A stretch of DNA of 64,000 nt from Streptomyces sp. NBC_01283 (GCF_041435335.1 NZ_CP108430.1:3330501-3394500), one strand, 5' to 3'. Shown: positions 16,675-25,783, counted from the first letter of the stretch. The notes: generated from the sequence alone by a model not told the origin. Program-made: numbers and translations.

Positions 16675-17763
16675 TCAGTGCGTGCGCCGCGTGACGAACT
16701 CCGCGAGCGTCAGCAGACTCCCCGCGGCCTCCGGCACCGGCACCGCGCCGGCGAGCTGGTTGATCGCGCGGGACATCCGGTCGCCCGCGTGCAGCAGCGC
16801 CCAGTCCCGGCCGCCCGCCGCCTCGACGGCCTGCGCCATGCGGTCCAGGTCGCCGTCGGCCGACGGGCGTCCGTACAGCTCGGCCAGTTCGGCGGCGGCC
16901 GGGGTGCCGGAGGCCAGGGCCGCGACCACCGGCAGGGACTTCTTGCGGGCCACGAGATCGGCACGGGCCGGTTTGCCCGTGTGCCCCGGGTCGCCCCAGA
17001 TGCCGATCAGGTCGTCGATGAGCTGGAAGGCGAGCCCCGCCTCACGGCCGAACCCGTCGAGCGCCTCCACCTCCCTCCGCCCCGCCCCCGCGTACAGCGC
17101 CCCCAGCGCGCAGGCACAGCCCAGCAGCGCCCCCGTCTTGGCCTCGGCCATGGCGAGGCACTCGTCGAGCGTGACCTCGTCGGGGCCGCGCCTCTCCAGC
17201 GCGGCGTCGGCGTGCTGGCCCGCGCAGAGCTCCACCACGCAGGAGGCCAGCCGGGCGGCCGCCGCCGGGGCCCCGGGGTGCGGGTCCTCGGCGAGCAGCC
17301 GCTGCGCCAGCGCCTGGAGCGCGTCACCGGCCAGGATGGCGTCGGCTTCGCCGAACACGGTCCATGCGGTGGGCCGGTGCCTGCGGGTGGTGTCCCCGTC
17401 GATGACGTCGTCGTGCAGCAGGGTGAAGTTGTGGGTCAGCTCGACCGCTGTCGCGGCCCGGACGGCCAGGGCCTCGTCCCCGCCGAGCGCCCGCACCGCG
17501 GCGAGCACGAGCGCGGGCCTGATCGCCTTGCCCGCGTGCCCGGCCGCCGGTGTGCCGTCCGCGTGTTCCCAGCCGAAGTGGTAGAGCGCGATGCGGCGCA
17601 TCGCTCCGGGCAGCGAGTCGATCGCCCGGCGCAGCTCCGGGTCGACGCGCAGCCGCGCCGCCGCCAGGATCTCCGCCGCTTCGGGCGCATCGTGCCCCGC
17701 GTGCCCTTCGCGCTCTTCGTACTCTTCGGGCTTCTCCGTCATGTCCGTCGTCGTGTCCGTCAT
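16675..17763 (-). CDS. Polyprenyl diphosphate synthase, likely encapsulin cargo
   Basis: Class I trans-prenyl synthase of 362 residues that condenses isopentenyl diphosphate with an allylic primer. First Asp-rich motif DDVID at 118-122 with RR at 127-128; second motif DDLIGIWGD (250-258), the variant common in actinobacterial GGPP-type synthases. The first 30 or so residues (MTDTTTDMTEKPEEYEEREG...) are acidic and disordered, an extension not needed for catalysis and suited to cargo loading. The gene starts 96 bases after the encapsulin stop on the same strand; polyprenyl transferases are known family 2B encapsulin cargo. Chain length cannot be fixed from sequence. Confidence 0.9.
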   Translation of the reverse strand: MTDTTTDMTEKPEEYEEREGHAGHDAPEAAEILAAARLRVDPELRRAIDSLPGAMRRIALYHFGWEHADGTPAAGHAGKAIRPALVLAAVRALGGDEALAVRAATAVELTHNFTLLHDDVIDGDTTRRHRPTAWTVFGEADAILAGDALQALAQRLLAEDPHPGAPAAAARLASCVVELCAGQHADAALERRGPDEVTLDECLAMAEAKTGALLGCACALGALYAGAGRREVEALDGFGREAGLAFQLIDDLIGIWGDPGHTGKPARADLVARKKSLPVVAALASGTPAAAELAELYGRPSADGDLDRMAQAVEAAGGRDWALLHAGDRMSRAINQLAGAVPVPEAAGSLLTLAEFVTRRTH

Positions 17764-17859
17764 GGACTCACCCCGGGGAGGATGCGGACGGTGGCGGTTC
17801 CTGGGCCTGCGGGCGCGTACGGAAGGGGTGTACCCGGCGGCGCGCCCGCAGACACGGCC

Positions 17860-19266
17860 TCATCGCCAGCGGCCGATCTCGACGTTCTCCAGCACGCCCA
17901 GCGCGTCCGGCACCAGGACCGCCGCGGAGTAGTAGGTCGACACCAGGTACGAGATGATCGCCTGCTCGCTGATCCCCATGAAGCGCACGGACAGGCTCGG
18001 CTCGATCTCGTCCGGGATACCGGTCTGGTGCAGGCCGACGACGCCCTGCTCCTCCTCGCCCGTACGCATGCAGATGATCGAGGTGGTGCGGGCCTCGGTG
18101 ACCGGGATCTTGTTGCACGGGTAGATCGGCACCCCGCGCCAGGTGGGGATGCGGTGGCCGCCCATATCGATGGTCTCCGGCACGAGGCCGCGCTTGTTGA
18201 GCTCACGGCCGAACGCGGAGATGGCGCGCGGGTGGGCCAGGAAGAGCTTCGAACCCCGCCTGCGGCTGAGCAGTTCGTCCATGTCGTCCGGGCTCGGCAC
18301 GCCGTCGTGCGGCTGCAGCCGCTGCTCGTACTCGCAGTTGTTGAGCAGGCCGAACTCGCGGTTGTTGATCAGCTCGTGTTCCTGGCGCTCCTTGAGCGCC
18401 TCGACCGTGAGCCGCAGCTGCTGCTCGGTCTGGTTCATCGGCTGATTGTAGAGATCGGCCACGCGCGTGTGGACGCGCAGCACGGTCTGGGCGACGCTCA
18501 GTTCGTACTCTCGCGGCGCCGATTCGTAGTCCACGTACGTGCCCGGGAGCACGGCCTCGCCGATGTGTCCCGAGGAGAGGTCGATGGGCGCCTCGCCGAA
18601 CTTGTTGGTCCGCTGGGCCGGGATGGACCGCAGCCGCCGCAGATGCTCACGCAGCGAGTCCGTGCGCTCGGCCACCTGCTCCAGGTCCTGGCGGGGCAGG
18701 GTGAGCACGGTGCACGCGGTCACCGCGCGCGTCGTGTACTCCCAGATGGCCTCCGGGTCGAGCAGTGCCTGCTCGCCGAAGTACGCACCGTCGGCGAGCG
18801 ACCCGAGGACCGTGTCGTCGCCGTACGGACCGGTGCCGATCTTCTCGACCCTGCCGTGCGCGAGCAGGAACACCTCGTCGGCCTGGCTGCCGAAGGAAGT
18901 GATGACCGACCCCGCGGCGAACTCCCGCTGCTGGCAGCGTCCGGCCAGCTCCCCCAACACCTCGATGTCCTCGTAGTCCCGCAGGACCGGCAGCTCACCG
19001 AGCTCCGCCGGGATGACCTGCACCCGGTCCCCGGTCTTCACGAACGTCACCCGGCCGTCGCCGACCGAGTAACTCAGCCTCCGGTTCACCCGGTACGTAC
19101 CGCCCTGCACCTGCACCCACGGCAGCGTCCGCAGGAGCCAGCGCGAGCTGATCTCCTGCATCTGCGGCGCGGACTTGGTGGTGGTGGCCAGATTCCGCGC
19201 GGCCGATGTACCCAAGCTCTGCTGCGGCTCGGACCGTTCCGCACGGACCTCTTCGCCTACCGACAT
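17860..19266 (-). CDS. Family 2B encapsulin shell protein with cNMP-binding domain (EshA-like)
   Basis: Shell protein of 468 residues, the EshA length class. Layout: N-arm and HK97 start (1-95), an inserted cyclic-nucleotide-binding domain (about 96-205) with a phosphate cassette [19 protein letters not shown] keeping the key Glu and Arg, then the HK97 remainder (225-468, with [18 protein letters not shown] and a C-terminus [20 protein letters not shown]). ATG 19266 is preceded by GGAGGG; a frame open to 19377 lacks such a site. EshA of S. griseus affects sporulation and secondary metabolism; its family is now recognised as a virus-derived nanocompartment. Ligand of the cNMP domain is not known. 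Confidence 0.93.
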   Translation of the reverse strand: MSVGEEVRAERSEPQQSLGTSAARNLATTTKSAPQMQEISSRWLLRTLPWVQVQGGTYRVNRRLSYSVGDGRVTFVKTGDRVQVIPAELGELPVLRDYEDIEVLGELAGRCQQREFAAGSVITSFGSQADEVFLLAHGRVEKIGTGPYGDDTVLGSLADGAYFGEQALLDPEAIWEYTTRAVTACTVLTLPRQDLEQVAERTDSLREHLRRLRSIPAQRTNKFGEAPIDLSSGHIGEAVLPGTYVDYESAPREYELSVAQTVLRVHTRVADLYNQPMNQTEQQLRLTVEALKERQEHELINNREFGLLNNCEYEQRLQPHDGVPSPDDMDELLSRRRGSKLFLAHPRAISAFGRELNKRGLVPETIDMGGHRIPTWRGVPIYPCNKIPVTEARTTSIICMRTGEEEQGVVGLHQTGIPDEIEPSLSVRFMGISEQAIISYLVSTYYSAAVLVPDALGVLENVEIGRWR

Positions 19267-19520
19267 TGGCAATGCCCTCCCGATCAAGCGCTGATCTGCG
19301 CCGACAACCCTTCCAGCACGGCGAGTGCGGGCGCCATTACACAAACGAGCGGGAATAGATCGGGCGATACGGGGCACTCACCCGCGTACCAGGAACGGGG
19401 CCGCCGGGGGCGGGGAACTCCAAGATCCGTGCATCCGTTGAACAGGACACAACGGCCGATACTCTTCGTACAGATTTGCACCGATCAGCACCATTCCGCA
19501 CCAATTCGTAGGAGACGGCA

Positions 19521-19769
19521 ATGGCAGGCTTCCTGGATCGCGCCAAGGAACAGGCGCAGCGCGGACTCACTCAGGGCAAGCAGAAGATCGACGAGGTCCA
19601 GGCGCAGCGCACAGGCGGCGACCTCCTGAAAAAGCTGGGCGCCGCGTATTACGCGCAGCAGCACGGCACGGGAACCCCTCAGGCCACACAGCAGGCCCTG
19701 CAGGCAGTGGAGGCACACATCGCGACGAACGGCGACGCGTTCCCGCACAGCGGCGACCACCGCGGCTGA
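19521..19769 (+). CDS. Small conserved streptomycete protein
   Basis: 82 residues, MAGFLDRAKEQAQRGLTQGK onward; the first 50 residues form a charged amphipathic helix with Gln/Lys/Arg, the C-terminus is polar. No known domain and no signal peptide. TAGGAG lies six bases before ATG 19521. It is divergent from the encapsulin operon (254-base intergenic space containing TTGAAC at 19438 and TACTCT at 19460, a possible promoter with 16-base spacing) and is followed by its own hairpin. Function unknown. Confidence 0.75.
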   Translation: MAGFLDRAKEQAQRGLTQGKQKIDEVQAQRTGGDLLKKLGAAYYAQQHGTGTPQATQQALQAVEAHIATNGDAFPHSGDHRG

Positions 19770-19782
19770 CCAAATCGGCTCG

Positions 19783-19836
19783 CACGGTGCCCGAACAGCA
19801 ACGGAATACGTCCGAACAGCTGGTCCGGGCACCGTG
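19783..19836 (+). terminator. Terminator hairpin after the 82-residue ORF
   Basis: 11-bp perfect stem (19783-19793 with 19826-19836) and a 32-base loop. Confidence 0.5.
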
Positions 19837-19906
19837 GTTCCGGTAAAAGCGGACATACAAGGCGGTCCGCGATCGGCGGCCGTCGTGCTCCGCAAAGGAG
19901 TCCGCC

Positions 19907-20497
19907 ATGGCCCCACCCATGTCCGCGAGCAGGTTCCTCGACGTACTCAGGGACGAAGGGGCGACGGTCGTCGAAGTCGGTGACTGGACCCACCACAACC
20001 GCAACCACAAGGGGCCGTGGGGGCCCGTGCACGGCGTGGTGATCCACCACACGGTCACGTCGGGCAGCGAGCGCACGGTGGAGATCTGCCGGGACGGGTA
20101 CGCCTCGCTGCCCGGCCCGCTCTGCCACGGTGTCATCACCAAGGACGGCCGCGTCCACCTCGTCGGGTACGGCCGCGCCAACCACGCGGGCCTGGGCGAC
20201 GACGACGTCCTGCGCGCGGTCATCGCCGAGAAGAGGCTCCCGCCGGACAACGAGGCGAACACCGACGGAAACCGCCACTTCTACGGCTTCGAGTGCGAGA
20301 ACCTCGGCGACGGCGAGGACCCGTGGCCCGATGAGCAGCTGGCGGCCATCGAGAGGGTTTCCGCGGCCATCTGCCGTCACCACGGCTGGACGGAGCGCTC
20401 GGTGATCGGCCACCTCGAATGGCAGCCGGGCAAGACCGACCCCAAGGGCTTCACCATGGACTGGATGCGGGACCGCATCGGGGAACGCCTCAAGTAG
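19907..20497 (+). CDS. PGRP / amidase_2-family N-acetylmuramoyl-L-alanine amidase
   Basis: Peptidoglycan amidase of 196 residues. Zn-site features: first His pair in HGVVIHHTVTSG, and the GHLEWQPGKTDPKGF element providing the second histidine and the C-terminal ligand/catalytic residues; FYGFECEN fits the fold core. No signal peptide or cell-wall-binding domain is present, so export would need another route, or it acts on internalised or phage-delivered muropeptides, as T7-lysozyme-like enzymes do. AAGGAG precedes ATG 19907. Confidence 0.88.
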   Translation: MAPPMSASRFLDVLRDEGATVVEVGDWTHHNRNHKGPWGPVHGVVIHHTVTSGSERTVEICRDGYASLPGPLCHGVITKDGRVHLVGYGRANHAGLGDDDVLRAVIAEKRLPPDNEANTDGNRHFYGFECENLGDGEDPWPDEQLAAIERVSAAICRHHGWTERSVIGHLEWQPGKTDPKGFTMDWMRDRIGERLK

Positions 20498-20606
20498 GTC
20501 CAACGCCCGGGAGCGACGCCTTCGGCACCAGGAGCATCTCACGTCGGCGGACCAGGGCCATGGCCGTGGCCGTGCCCGCCGGCCCGGTGCCGGGCAGAAT
20601 GGCGGG

Positions 20607-21545
20607 GTGAGCACCACCCCGCCGACCACCCCGCGCCCCCGGCTCCCGTCCCCGCTCCAGGAGCTCAGGGACGACCGGTTCGCGCGGCACGGCGTCACCC
20701 TCACGCTCAAGCGGGACGACCTGATCCACCCGGACCTCCCCGGCAACAAGTACCGCAAGCTCTTCCTGAACCTGGACGCCGCCGTCGCGGCGGGGCACAC
20801 GGCCCTGCTGACCTTCGGCGGCGCCTACTCCAACCACCTCAGGGCGACCGCCGCGGCGGGCCGCCTCCTTGGCCTGCGCACCATCGGCATCGTCCGCGGC
20901 GACGAACTCGCAGGCCGCCCCCTGAACCCGTCGCTGACGCGATGCGCGGCCGACGGGATGCGCCTGCACTTCGTCGACCGGACGACGTACCGCAGGAAGA
21001 CCGACCCCGAGGTCCTTGCCGCTCTCCTGCGCACGGCAGGCGCCGAGGACCCCTACGTCATCCCCGAAGGGGGCAGCAACTCCCTGGCCGTGCGGGGCTG
21101 CACGGCCCTGGGCGAGGAACTGCGCGGGCGCACCCACACGGCGGCCGTGGCCTGCGGCACCGGCGGCACCCTGGCCGGCATGGCCGCGGGCCTCGCCCCG
21201 GACCAGCGCGCGCTCGGCATACCGGTGCTCAAGGGCGGCTTCCTCGGCCCGGAGATACGGGCGCTGCAGGAGCGGACCTTCGGCGCCCCCACCGCCAACT
21301 GGCACCTGGACGAGCGCTTCCACTGCGGCGGCTACGCCCGCGCCTCCCCCGAACTGACCGCGTTCGCGGACGACTTCGAGGACCGGCACGGCCTCCCCGT
21401 GGAGCGCGTCTACGTGGCCAAGCTCCTCTACGCGCTGACGGCTCTCTCAGAAGAGGGCGCTTTCCCTCCCGGCTCCGTGGTCACGGCAGTGATCACCGCG
21501 ACGGAGCCGGCGACCGCCGCGGATCAGTCCTCGACCTCGCGATAG
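20607..21545 (+). CDS. ACC deaminase / D-cysteine desulfhydrase-family PLP enzyme
   Basis: Fold-type II PLP enzyme of 312 residues. Schiff-base lysine in PGNKYRKLFLN, substrate/PLP contacts in LTFGGAYSNHLRATAAAGRL and the phosphate loop ACGTGGTLAGMAAGL. Members degrade 1-aminocyclopropane-1-carboxylate or D-cysteine; the pair is hard to separate by sequence. GTG start 20607. The C-terminus overlaps by 22 bases the convergent antiporter gene. Confidence 0.9.
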   Translation: MSTTPPTTPRPRLPSPLQELRDDRFARHGVTLTLKRDDLIHPDLPGNKYRKLFLNLDAAVAAGHTALLTFGGAYSNHLRATAAAGRLLGLRTIGIVRGDELAGRPLNPSLTRCAADGMRLHFVDRTTYRRKTDPEVLAALLRTAGAEDPYVIPEGGSNSLAVRGCTALGEELRGRTHTAAVACGTGGTLAGMAAGLAPDQRALGIPVLKGGFLGPEIRALQERTFGAPTANWHLDERFHCGGYARASPELTAFADDFEDRHGLPVERVYVAKLLYALTALSEEGAFPPGSVVTAVITATEPATAADQSSTSR

Positions 21546-23122
21546 GCCGCCGCCTCCTCCAGGTCCAGCTTCCGCAGCAGCGTCCGCATCATCTCGTCGT
21601 CGATGCGCCGCTCGTCCCGCATCTTCACGAACACCTCGCGCTCCGCGGCGATCGCTTCCCTGGTGAGTCGGCGGTAGGTGTCGTCGGCCGACTCCCCCGT
21701 CACGGGGTTGGGCTGCCCGAGCCGCTCCCACACGGAGTTGCGGCGCCGCTCCAGGACGGTGCGCAGACGGTCCTGAAGGGGCTGTGGGAGGCAGTTGCGC
21801 TCGTCCTGCATGAGTTCGTCCACCCGCTGCTCCGCGGCCTGCGAGGCGGCGTTCTGCGCCTGCGCCTCCGCGAGTGTCTCCGCCTGCGCGTCACGCCCCG
21901 GCAGCTTCAGGACCCGGATCAGCCACGGCAGCGAGAGCCCCTGCACGACCAGTGTGCCGATCACCGTGGTGAAGGTCAGGAACAGGACGAGGTTGCGCGC
22001 GGGGAACGGCTCCCCGTCGTCCATGACGAGCGGGATCGAGAAGGCGATCGCCAGCGACACCACTCCGCGCATCCCGGCCCAGCTGACGATCAGCGGACGC
22101 CGCCAGTCCATGTCGCTCTCCCGCTCCTTGATGCGCTTCGACAGCATCCGCGGCAGATAGGTCGCCGGATACGACCACACGAAGCGCGCGAGGACGACCA
22201 GGAAGAAGACCCCCAGGGCGTACCAGGCCGCCTGGATGCCGCTGTACTCGCCGAGCCCCTTGAGCACGACCGGCAGTTGCAGGCCGATGAGCGCGAAAAC
22301 CGCCGACTCCAGGATGAACGCGACCACCTTCCACACTGCGGCCTCCTGGAGCCGCGTCTCGAAGTCGACCTCCCAGGAGCGGTGCCCGAGGAACAGGGCG
22401 ACGACGACCACGGCGAGCACTCCGGAGGCACCGACCTGCTCGGCGGCGGCGTACGCGACGAAGGGGATCAACAAGGAGAGGGTGTTCTGCAGCATCGCCT
22501 CCTTCATGTGCCTGCGCAGCCAGTGGAGCGGCACCATGAGGACGAGCCCGACGCCGACCCCGCCGACCGAGGCGACCAGGAACTCCTGGATCCCGCCCGC
22601 CCAGCTCGCGCCCTCGCCGACCGCCGCCGCGAGGGCGACCTTGTAGGCGGTGATCGCCGTCGCGTCGTTCACCAGCGACTCGCCCTGCAGGATCGTGGTG
22701 ATCCGTGACGGCAGCCCCACCTTCCGCGCGACGGCCGTCGCCGCCACCGCGTCCGGCGGCGCGATCACCGCACCGAGGACCAGTGCGGCGGTCAGCGGCA
22801 GATCGGGGATCAGCAGATACGCGAGATAGCCGACGGCGAGGGTCGCGAACAGCGTGTACCCGACCGAGAGCAGCGCCACGGGTCTGATGTTGGCGCGCAG
22901 ATCGAGGTACGAACTCTCCAGGGCCGCGGTGTGCAGCAAGGGCGGCAGGATCAGCGGCAGCACGATGTGCGGGTCCAGGTGGTAGTCCGGGACCCCGGGC
23001 ACATACGCGGCCACGAGACCCACCGCGACGAGCAGCAGCGGCGCGGGCACCGGCGTCCAGCGCGCGGCTCCGGCCACCGCGGCGCTCGCCGCGATCAGTG
23101 CCACCAGGGGCAGTACGTCCAT
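21524..23122 (-). CDS. CPA1-family Na+/H+ antiporter
   Basis: Integral membrane protein of 532 residues, about twelve helices in the first 400 and a cytoplasmic tail of 130 residues rich in charged helices. Ion-site motifs: APPDAVAATAV and ESLVNDATAI (Asn-Asp pair of electroneutral/NhaP-type exchangers). It exports Na+ or K+ for H+ and supports pH and salt homeostasis. Divergent from a UBP-type zinc finger gene, a domain that in other bacteria can be fused to this antiporter type. Confidence 0.92.
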   Translation of the reverse strand: MDVLPLVALIAASAAVAGAARWTPVPAPLLLVAVGLVAAYVPGVPDYHLDPHIVLPLILPPLLHTAALESSYLDLRANIRPVALLSVGYTLFATLAVGYLAYLLIPDLPLTAALVLGAVIAPPDAVAATAVARKVGLPSRITTILQGESLVNDATAITAYKVALAAAVGEGASWAGGIQEFLVASVGGVGVGLVLMVPLHWLRRHMKEAMLQNTLSLLIPFVAYAAAEQVGASGVLAVVVVALFLGHRSWEVDFETRLQEAAVWKVVAFILESAVFALIGLQLPVVLKGLGEYSGIQAAWYALGVFFLVVLARFVWSYPATYLPRMLSKRIKERESDMDWRRPLIVSWAGMRGVVSLAIAFSIPLVMDDGEPFPARNLVLFLTFTTVIGTLVVQGLSLPWLIRVLKLPGRDAQAETLAEAQAQNAASQAAEQRVDELMQDERNCLPQPLQDRLRTVLERRRNSVWERLGQPNPVTGESADDTYRRLTREAIAAEREVFVKMRDERRIDDEMMRTLLRKLDLEEAAAYREVED

Positions 23123-23167
23123 CGGTCAGGCCTCCGCGACACGTGTTCCCGTCGTAACCTGGCAATC

Positions 23168-23428
23168 ATGAACGAGTGCCCGCACGTCGCAACGCTGCCG
23201 CACCCTGAGCCCGCACCCCTGAGCGAGACCTGCCTGGAGTGCCTCGCGGTCGGCAGTCACCCGGTGCAACTGCGGCTCTGTCTGGACTGCGGCCATGTGG
23301 GCTGCTGCGACTCCTCGCCCTTCCGGCACGCGACGGAGCACTTCAAGGACACCGGACACACGGTGATGAGAACGTTCGAACCGGGCGAGAGCTGGCGTTG
23401 GTGCTTCGTCGACGGTTCGATCGTCTGA
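23168..23428 (+). CDS. UBP-type zinc-finger protein
   Basis: 86-residue protein that is a single ZnF-UBP domain: Cys4/His6, Cys22/Cys25, Cys38/Cys41, Cys46 and a His cluster at 54-64, followed by ESWRWCFVDG, which matches the pocket reading a C-terminal Gly-Gly in eukaryotic UBPs. Bacteria lack ubiquitin, so here it may bind free C-termini or work with the divergent antiporter 45 bases away. ATG 23168, no strong ribosome site, possibly leaderless. Confidence 0.88.
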   Translation: MNECPHVATLPHPEPAPLSETCLECLAVGSHPVQLRLCLDCGHVGCCDSSPFRHATEHFKDTGHTVMRTFEPGESWRWCFVDGSIV

Positions 23429-23674
23429 GGCCTGGGTACGTCAACCCGACGCCCGTACTCTCCAATTGGGACCGCGAGACCCCTAGCCACTCTCCGTACC
23501 CTTAGGCTTACTATGAGTGACAGCAACGGAGCGGGGTCCCCGGGACACGGAACTGGGGAGCGCGGTAGCGTCACCGCAGAACTACGTGGTGCGTTACCCG
23601 TGTGACGCAGTCCGGACCGCCGCTGACGGCGGACCTGGAGCCCCGAAAGTGCTTGTACCACCTTGGAGGTGAGG

Positions 23675-24088
23675 GTGTCCCAGATCGCAGGCGAGCCCGG
23701 GAATCAGGACTTCGTCGAGGTCCGCCTTCCGGCTGCGGGTGCCTACCTGTCGGTGCTGCGTACGGCCACGGCCGGTCTCGCGGCGCGTTTGGACTTCACT
23801 CTCGACGAGATCGAGGACCTGCGCATCGCGGTCGACGAGGCCTGCGCGATCCTGCTCCAGCAGGCCGTGCCCGGTTCGGTGCTCAGCTGCGTCTTCCGGC
23901 TCGTCGACGACTCCCTGGAGGTGACCGTCTCGGCGCCGACCACCGACGGCCGGGCCCCTGAACGGGACACCTTCGCCTGGACTGTGCTGTCCGCCCTCGC
24001 GGGTCAGGTCGACTCCTCCGTGGCCGAGGACAACACCGTCTCGATCAGTCTCTACAAGAAGCGCGGCGCGGGACCCGGGCCGGCGTGA
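23675..24088 (+). CDS. ushX: Anti-sigma factor (HATPase, UshX/PrsH-like)
   Basis: Anti-sigma factor of 137 residues with a GHKL-ATPase fold (RsbW/SpoIIAB type): N-box region IEDLRIAVDEACAILLQQA and C-terminal FAWTVLSALAGQVDSS. It binds SigH and releases it under osmotic or developmental signals, via an anti-anti-sigma factor encoded elsewhere. GTG 23675 has GGAGG six bases upstream. Its stop overlaps the sigH start (GTGA), giving strict coupling. Confidence 0.9.
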   Translation: MSQIAGEPGNQDFVEVRLPAAGAYLSVLRTATAGLAARLDFTLDEIEDLRIAVDEACAILLQQAVPGSVLSCVFRLVDDSLEVTVSAPTTDGRAPERDTFAWTVLSALAGQVDSSVAEDNTVSISLYKKRGAGPGPA

Positions 24089-25149
24089 GGGGCGGGGAGG
24101 GGCCGGTGCGGGACGAAGAGCGCGGCACACGGGGTCTGTCCGGTGGCAGGAGAGGGACGCCGACGAGGGGGCGCGAGGCTCCGGTGGAGCCGGCGCTCAC
24201 GGGCATCCCCGAGCAGCAGGCCAGGCCGCACCCGGAGGACCCGGAGGAGCCGGGTCCGTCGACTGTGGCTGATGCGTCGGAGCAGGCAGAGCCGACCGCC
24301 CAGGAGGAGAGCGCAAAGCCCTCCGTCCGGGGCGGCGCGCAACGGGCGGGATACATGAGCGAACACGGTGAGCAGCAGCACACCCGGCACAATCCGCAGG
24401 ACCGCAGCGGCGCACGCGCGATGTTCATCGAGCTGCGCGAGCTGAAGGACGGCAGCCCTGAGTACGCGGAGCTGCGCAACAAGCTGGTCCGCATGCACCT
24501 GCCGCTCGTCGAGCACCTGGCCCGCCGCTTCCGCAACCGCGGCGAGCCCCTTGACGACCTGACGCAGGTCGCCACCATCGGCCTGATCAAGTCCGTCGAC
24601 CGCTTCGACCCGGAGCGCGGCGTGGAGTTCTCCACGTACGCGACACCCACGGTCGTCGGCGAGATCAAGCGTCACTTCCGCGACAAGGGCTGGGCGGTCC
24701 GGGTCCCGCGGCGTCTCCAGGAGCTCAGGCTCGCCCTGACCACGGCGACCGCCGAGCTGTCCCAGCTGCACGGCCGCTCCCCCACGGTGCACGAGCTCGC
24801 CGAGAAACTGGGCATCTCCGAGGAGGAGGTCCTGGAGGGCCTGGAGTCGGCCAACGCGTACTCCACGCTGTCCCTGGACGTCCCGGACACGGACGACGAG
24901 TCCCCGGCGGTCGCGGACACCCTGGGCGCGGAGGACGAGGCCCTGGAGGGCGTCGAGTACAGGGAGTCCCTCAAACCGCTTTTGGAAGACCTTCCACCGC
25001 GCGAGAAGCGCATCCTGCTGCTGCGGTTCTTCGGCAACATGACGCAGTCGCAGATCGCCCAGGAAGTCGGCATCTCCCAGATGCACGTCTCCCGGCTCCT
25101 CGCCCGCACACTCGCGCAGCTGCGCGAGAAGCTCCTCGTCGAGGAGTGA
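24085..25149 (+). CDS. sigH: Stress/developmental sigma factor SigH
   Basis: Group 3 sigma factor (SigB type) of 354 residues. An acidic, disordered N-terminal extension of about 110 residues precedes regions 2 (LVRMHLPLVEHLARRF...LTQVATIGLIKSVDRFDPERG), 3 and 4 (LPPREKRILLLRFFGNMTQSQIAQEVGISQ). In S. coelicolor SigH is made in several lengths; here an internal ATG at 24355 (MSEHGEQQ) would give the short form. It controls salt-stress and septation genes. Coupled to ushX, ended by a strong hairpin. Confidence 0.93.
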   Translation: MRGGEGPVRDEERGTRGLSGGRRGTPTRGREAPVEPALTGIPEQQARPHPEDPEEPGPSTVADASEQAEPTAQEESAKPSVRGGAQRAGYMSEHGEQQHTRHNPQDRSGARAMFIELRELKDGSPEYAELRNKLVRMHLPLVEHLARRFRNRGEPLDDLTQVATIGLIKSVDRFDPERGVEFSTYATPTVVGEIKRHFRDKGWAVRVPRRLQELRLALTTATAELSQLHGRSPTVHELAEKLGISEEEVLEGLESANAYSTLSLDVPDTDDESPAVADTLGAEDEALEGVEYRESLKPLLEDLPPREKRILLLRFFGNMTQSQIAQEVGISQMHVSRLLARTLAQLREKLLVEE

Positions 25150-25150
25150 C

Positions 25151-25185
25151 GAAGGAGCAGACCGCCCCTCCTGGTCTGCTCCTTC
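25151..25185. terminator. sigH terminator
   Basis: 13-bp perfect stem (25151-25163 with 25173-25185), 9-base loop, beginning one base after the sigH stop; also faces the convergent membrane-protein gene. Confidence 0.85.
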
Positions 25186-25238
25186 GGTACGTCTGCCCCG
25201 CGTTCGGTACGTCTGCTCCGCGCGCGGCGGCGGGAAAG

Positions 25239-25691
25239 CTACTTCACGTCGTCCGGTGCGTTCCCCGGGCCCCGGATGCCGAGGGCCTCGGTCGTGGCGG
25301 GATTGACCAGCAGGACGAGCGCGGTCACCGCGACGGCGGCGAGCGCGATGCCGCCCGGGATGGCCATGCTGTCGGCCTGCAACAGCTGCCAGGCCACCGG
25401 AAGCGCCATGATCTGCGTGATGATGGCGGGCCCCCGGCTCCAGCTGCGGCGGCGCAGGAGACCACGGGCGGCCAGCAGGGGCAGCAGCGCGAGGACGATC
25501 AGCGTGATGCCGCCCGTCGTGGCCTGTTCCGGGTTGTCGGGGTCACCCGCGAGGCCCATCAGGAGCATGTAGACACCGCCGGCGATGAGTGCGACGCCCT
25601 CCAGCGCGGCAAGGGCCGCGGCGGCCGTCAGACGTCCGGGACGAGGGCCGGGCTCCGGGGCTTCAGGGGTGGGATTCCGCTCAGTGCTCAC
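25239..25691 (-). CDS. Small integral membrane protein
   Basis: About 150 residues beginning with GTG 25691 (VSTERNPTPEAPEPGPRPGRL), a Pro-rich head and four hydrophobic helices (LAALEGVALIAGGVYMLLMG, ITLIVLALLPLLAARGLL, AIITQIMALPVAWQLL, IALAAVAVTALVLLV). No known domain. The frame is open to 25793, but that extension would pass through the promoter of the divergent lipid kinase. Function unknown. Confidence 0.75.
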   Translation of the reverse strand: MSTERNPTPEAPEPGPRPGRLTAAAALAALEGVALIAGGVYMLLMGLAGDPDNPEQATTGGITLIVLALLPLLAARGLLRRRSWSRGPAIITQIMALPVAWQLLQADSMAIPGGIALAAVAVTALVLLVNPATTEALGIRGPGNAPDDVK

Positions 25692-25783
25692 CCTTGCAGG
25701 GTAGCTGTGCGTATCCGTGCTCCGGCCCCCGGTCCGCCCCCTCGGTCTGTGCCGGTCAAAGAGCTCTAGGTACTCTGCTTCGC

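Noticed and set aside
16522..19629. Very long plus-strand open frame opposite the prenyl synthase and encapsulin genes
   Set aside because: Arg/Gly/Pro-rich translation without domains, mirror image of GC-rich codon use; the minus-strand genes are clearly real.
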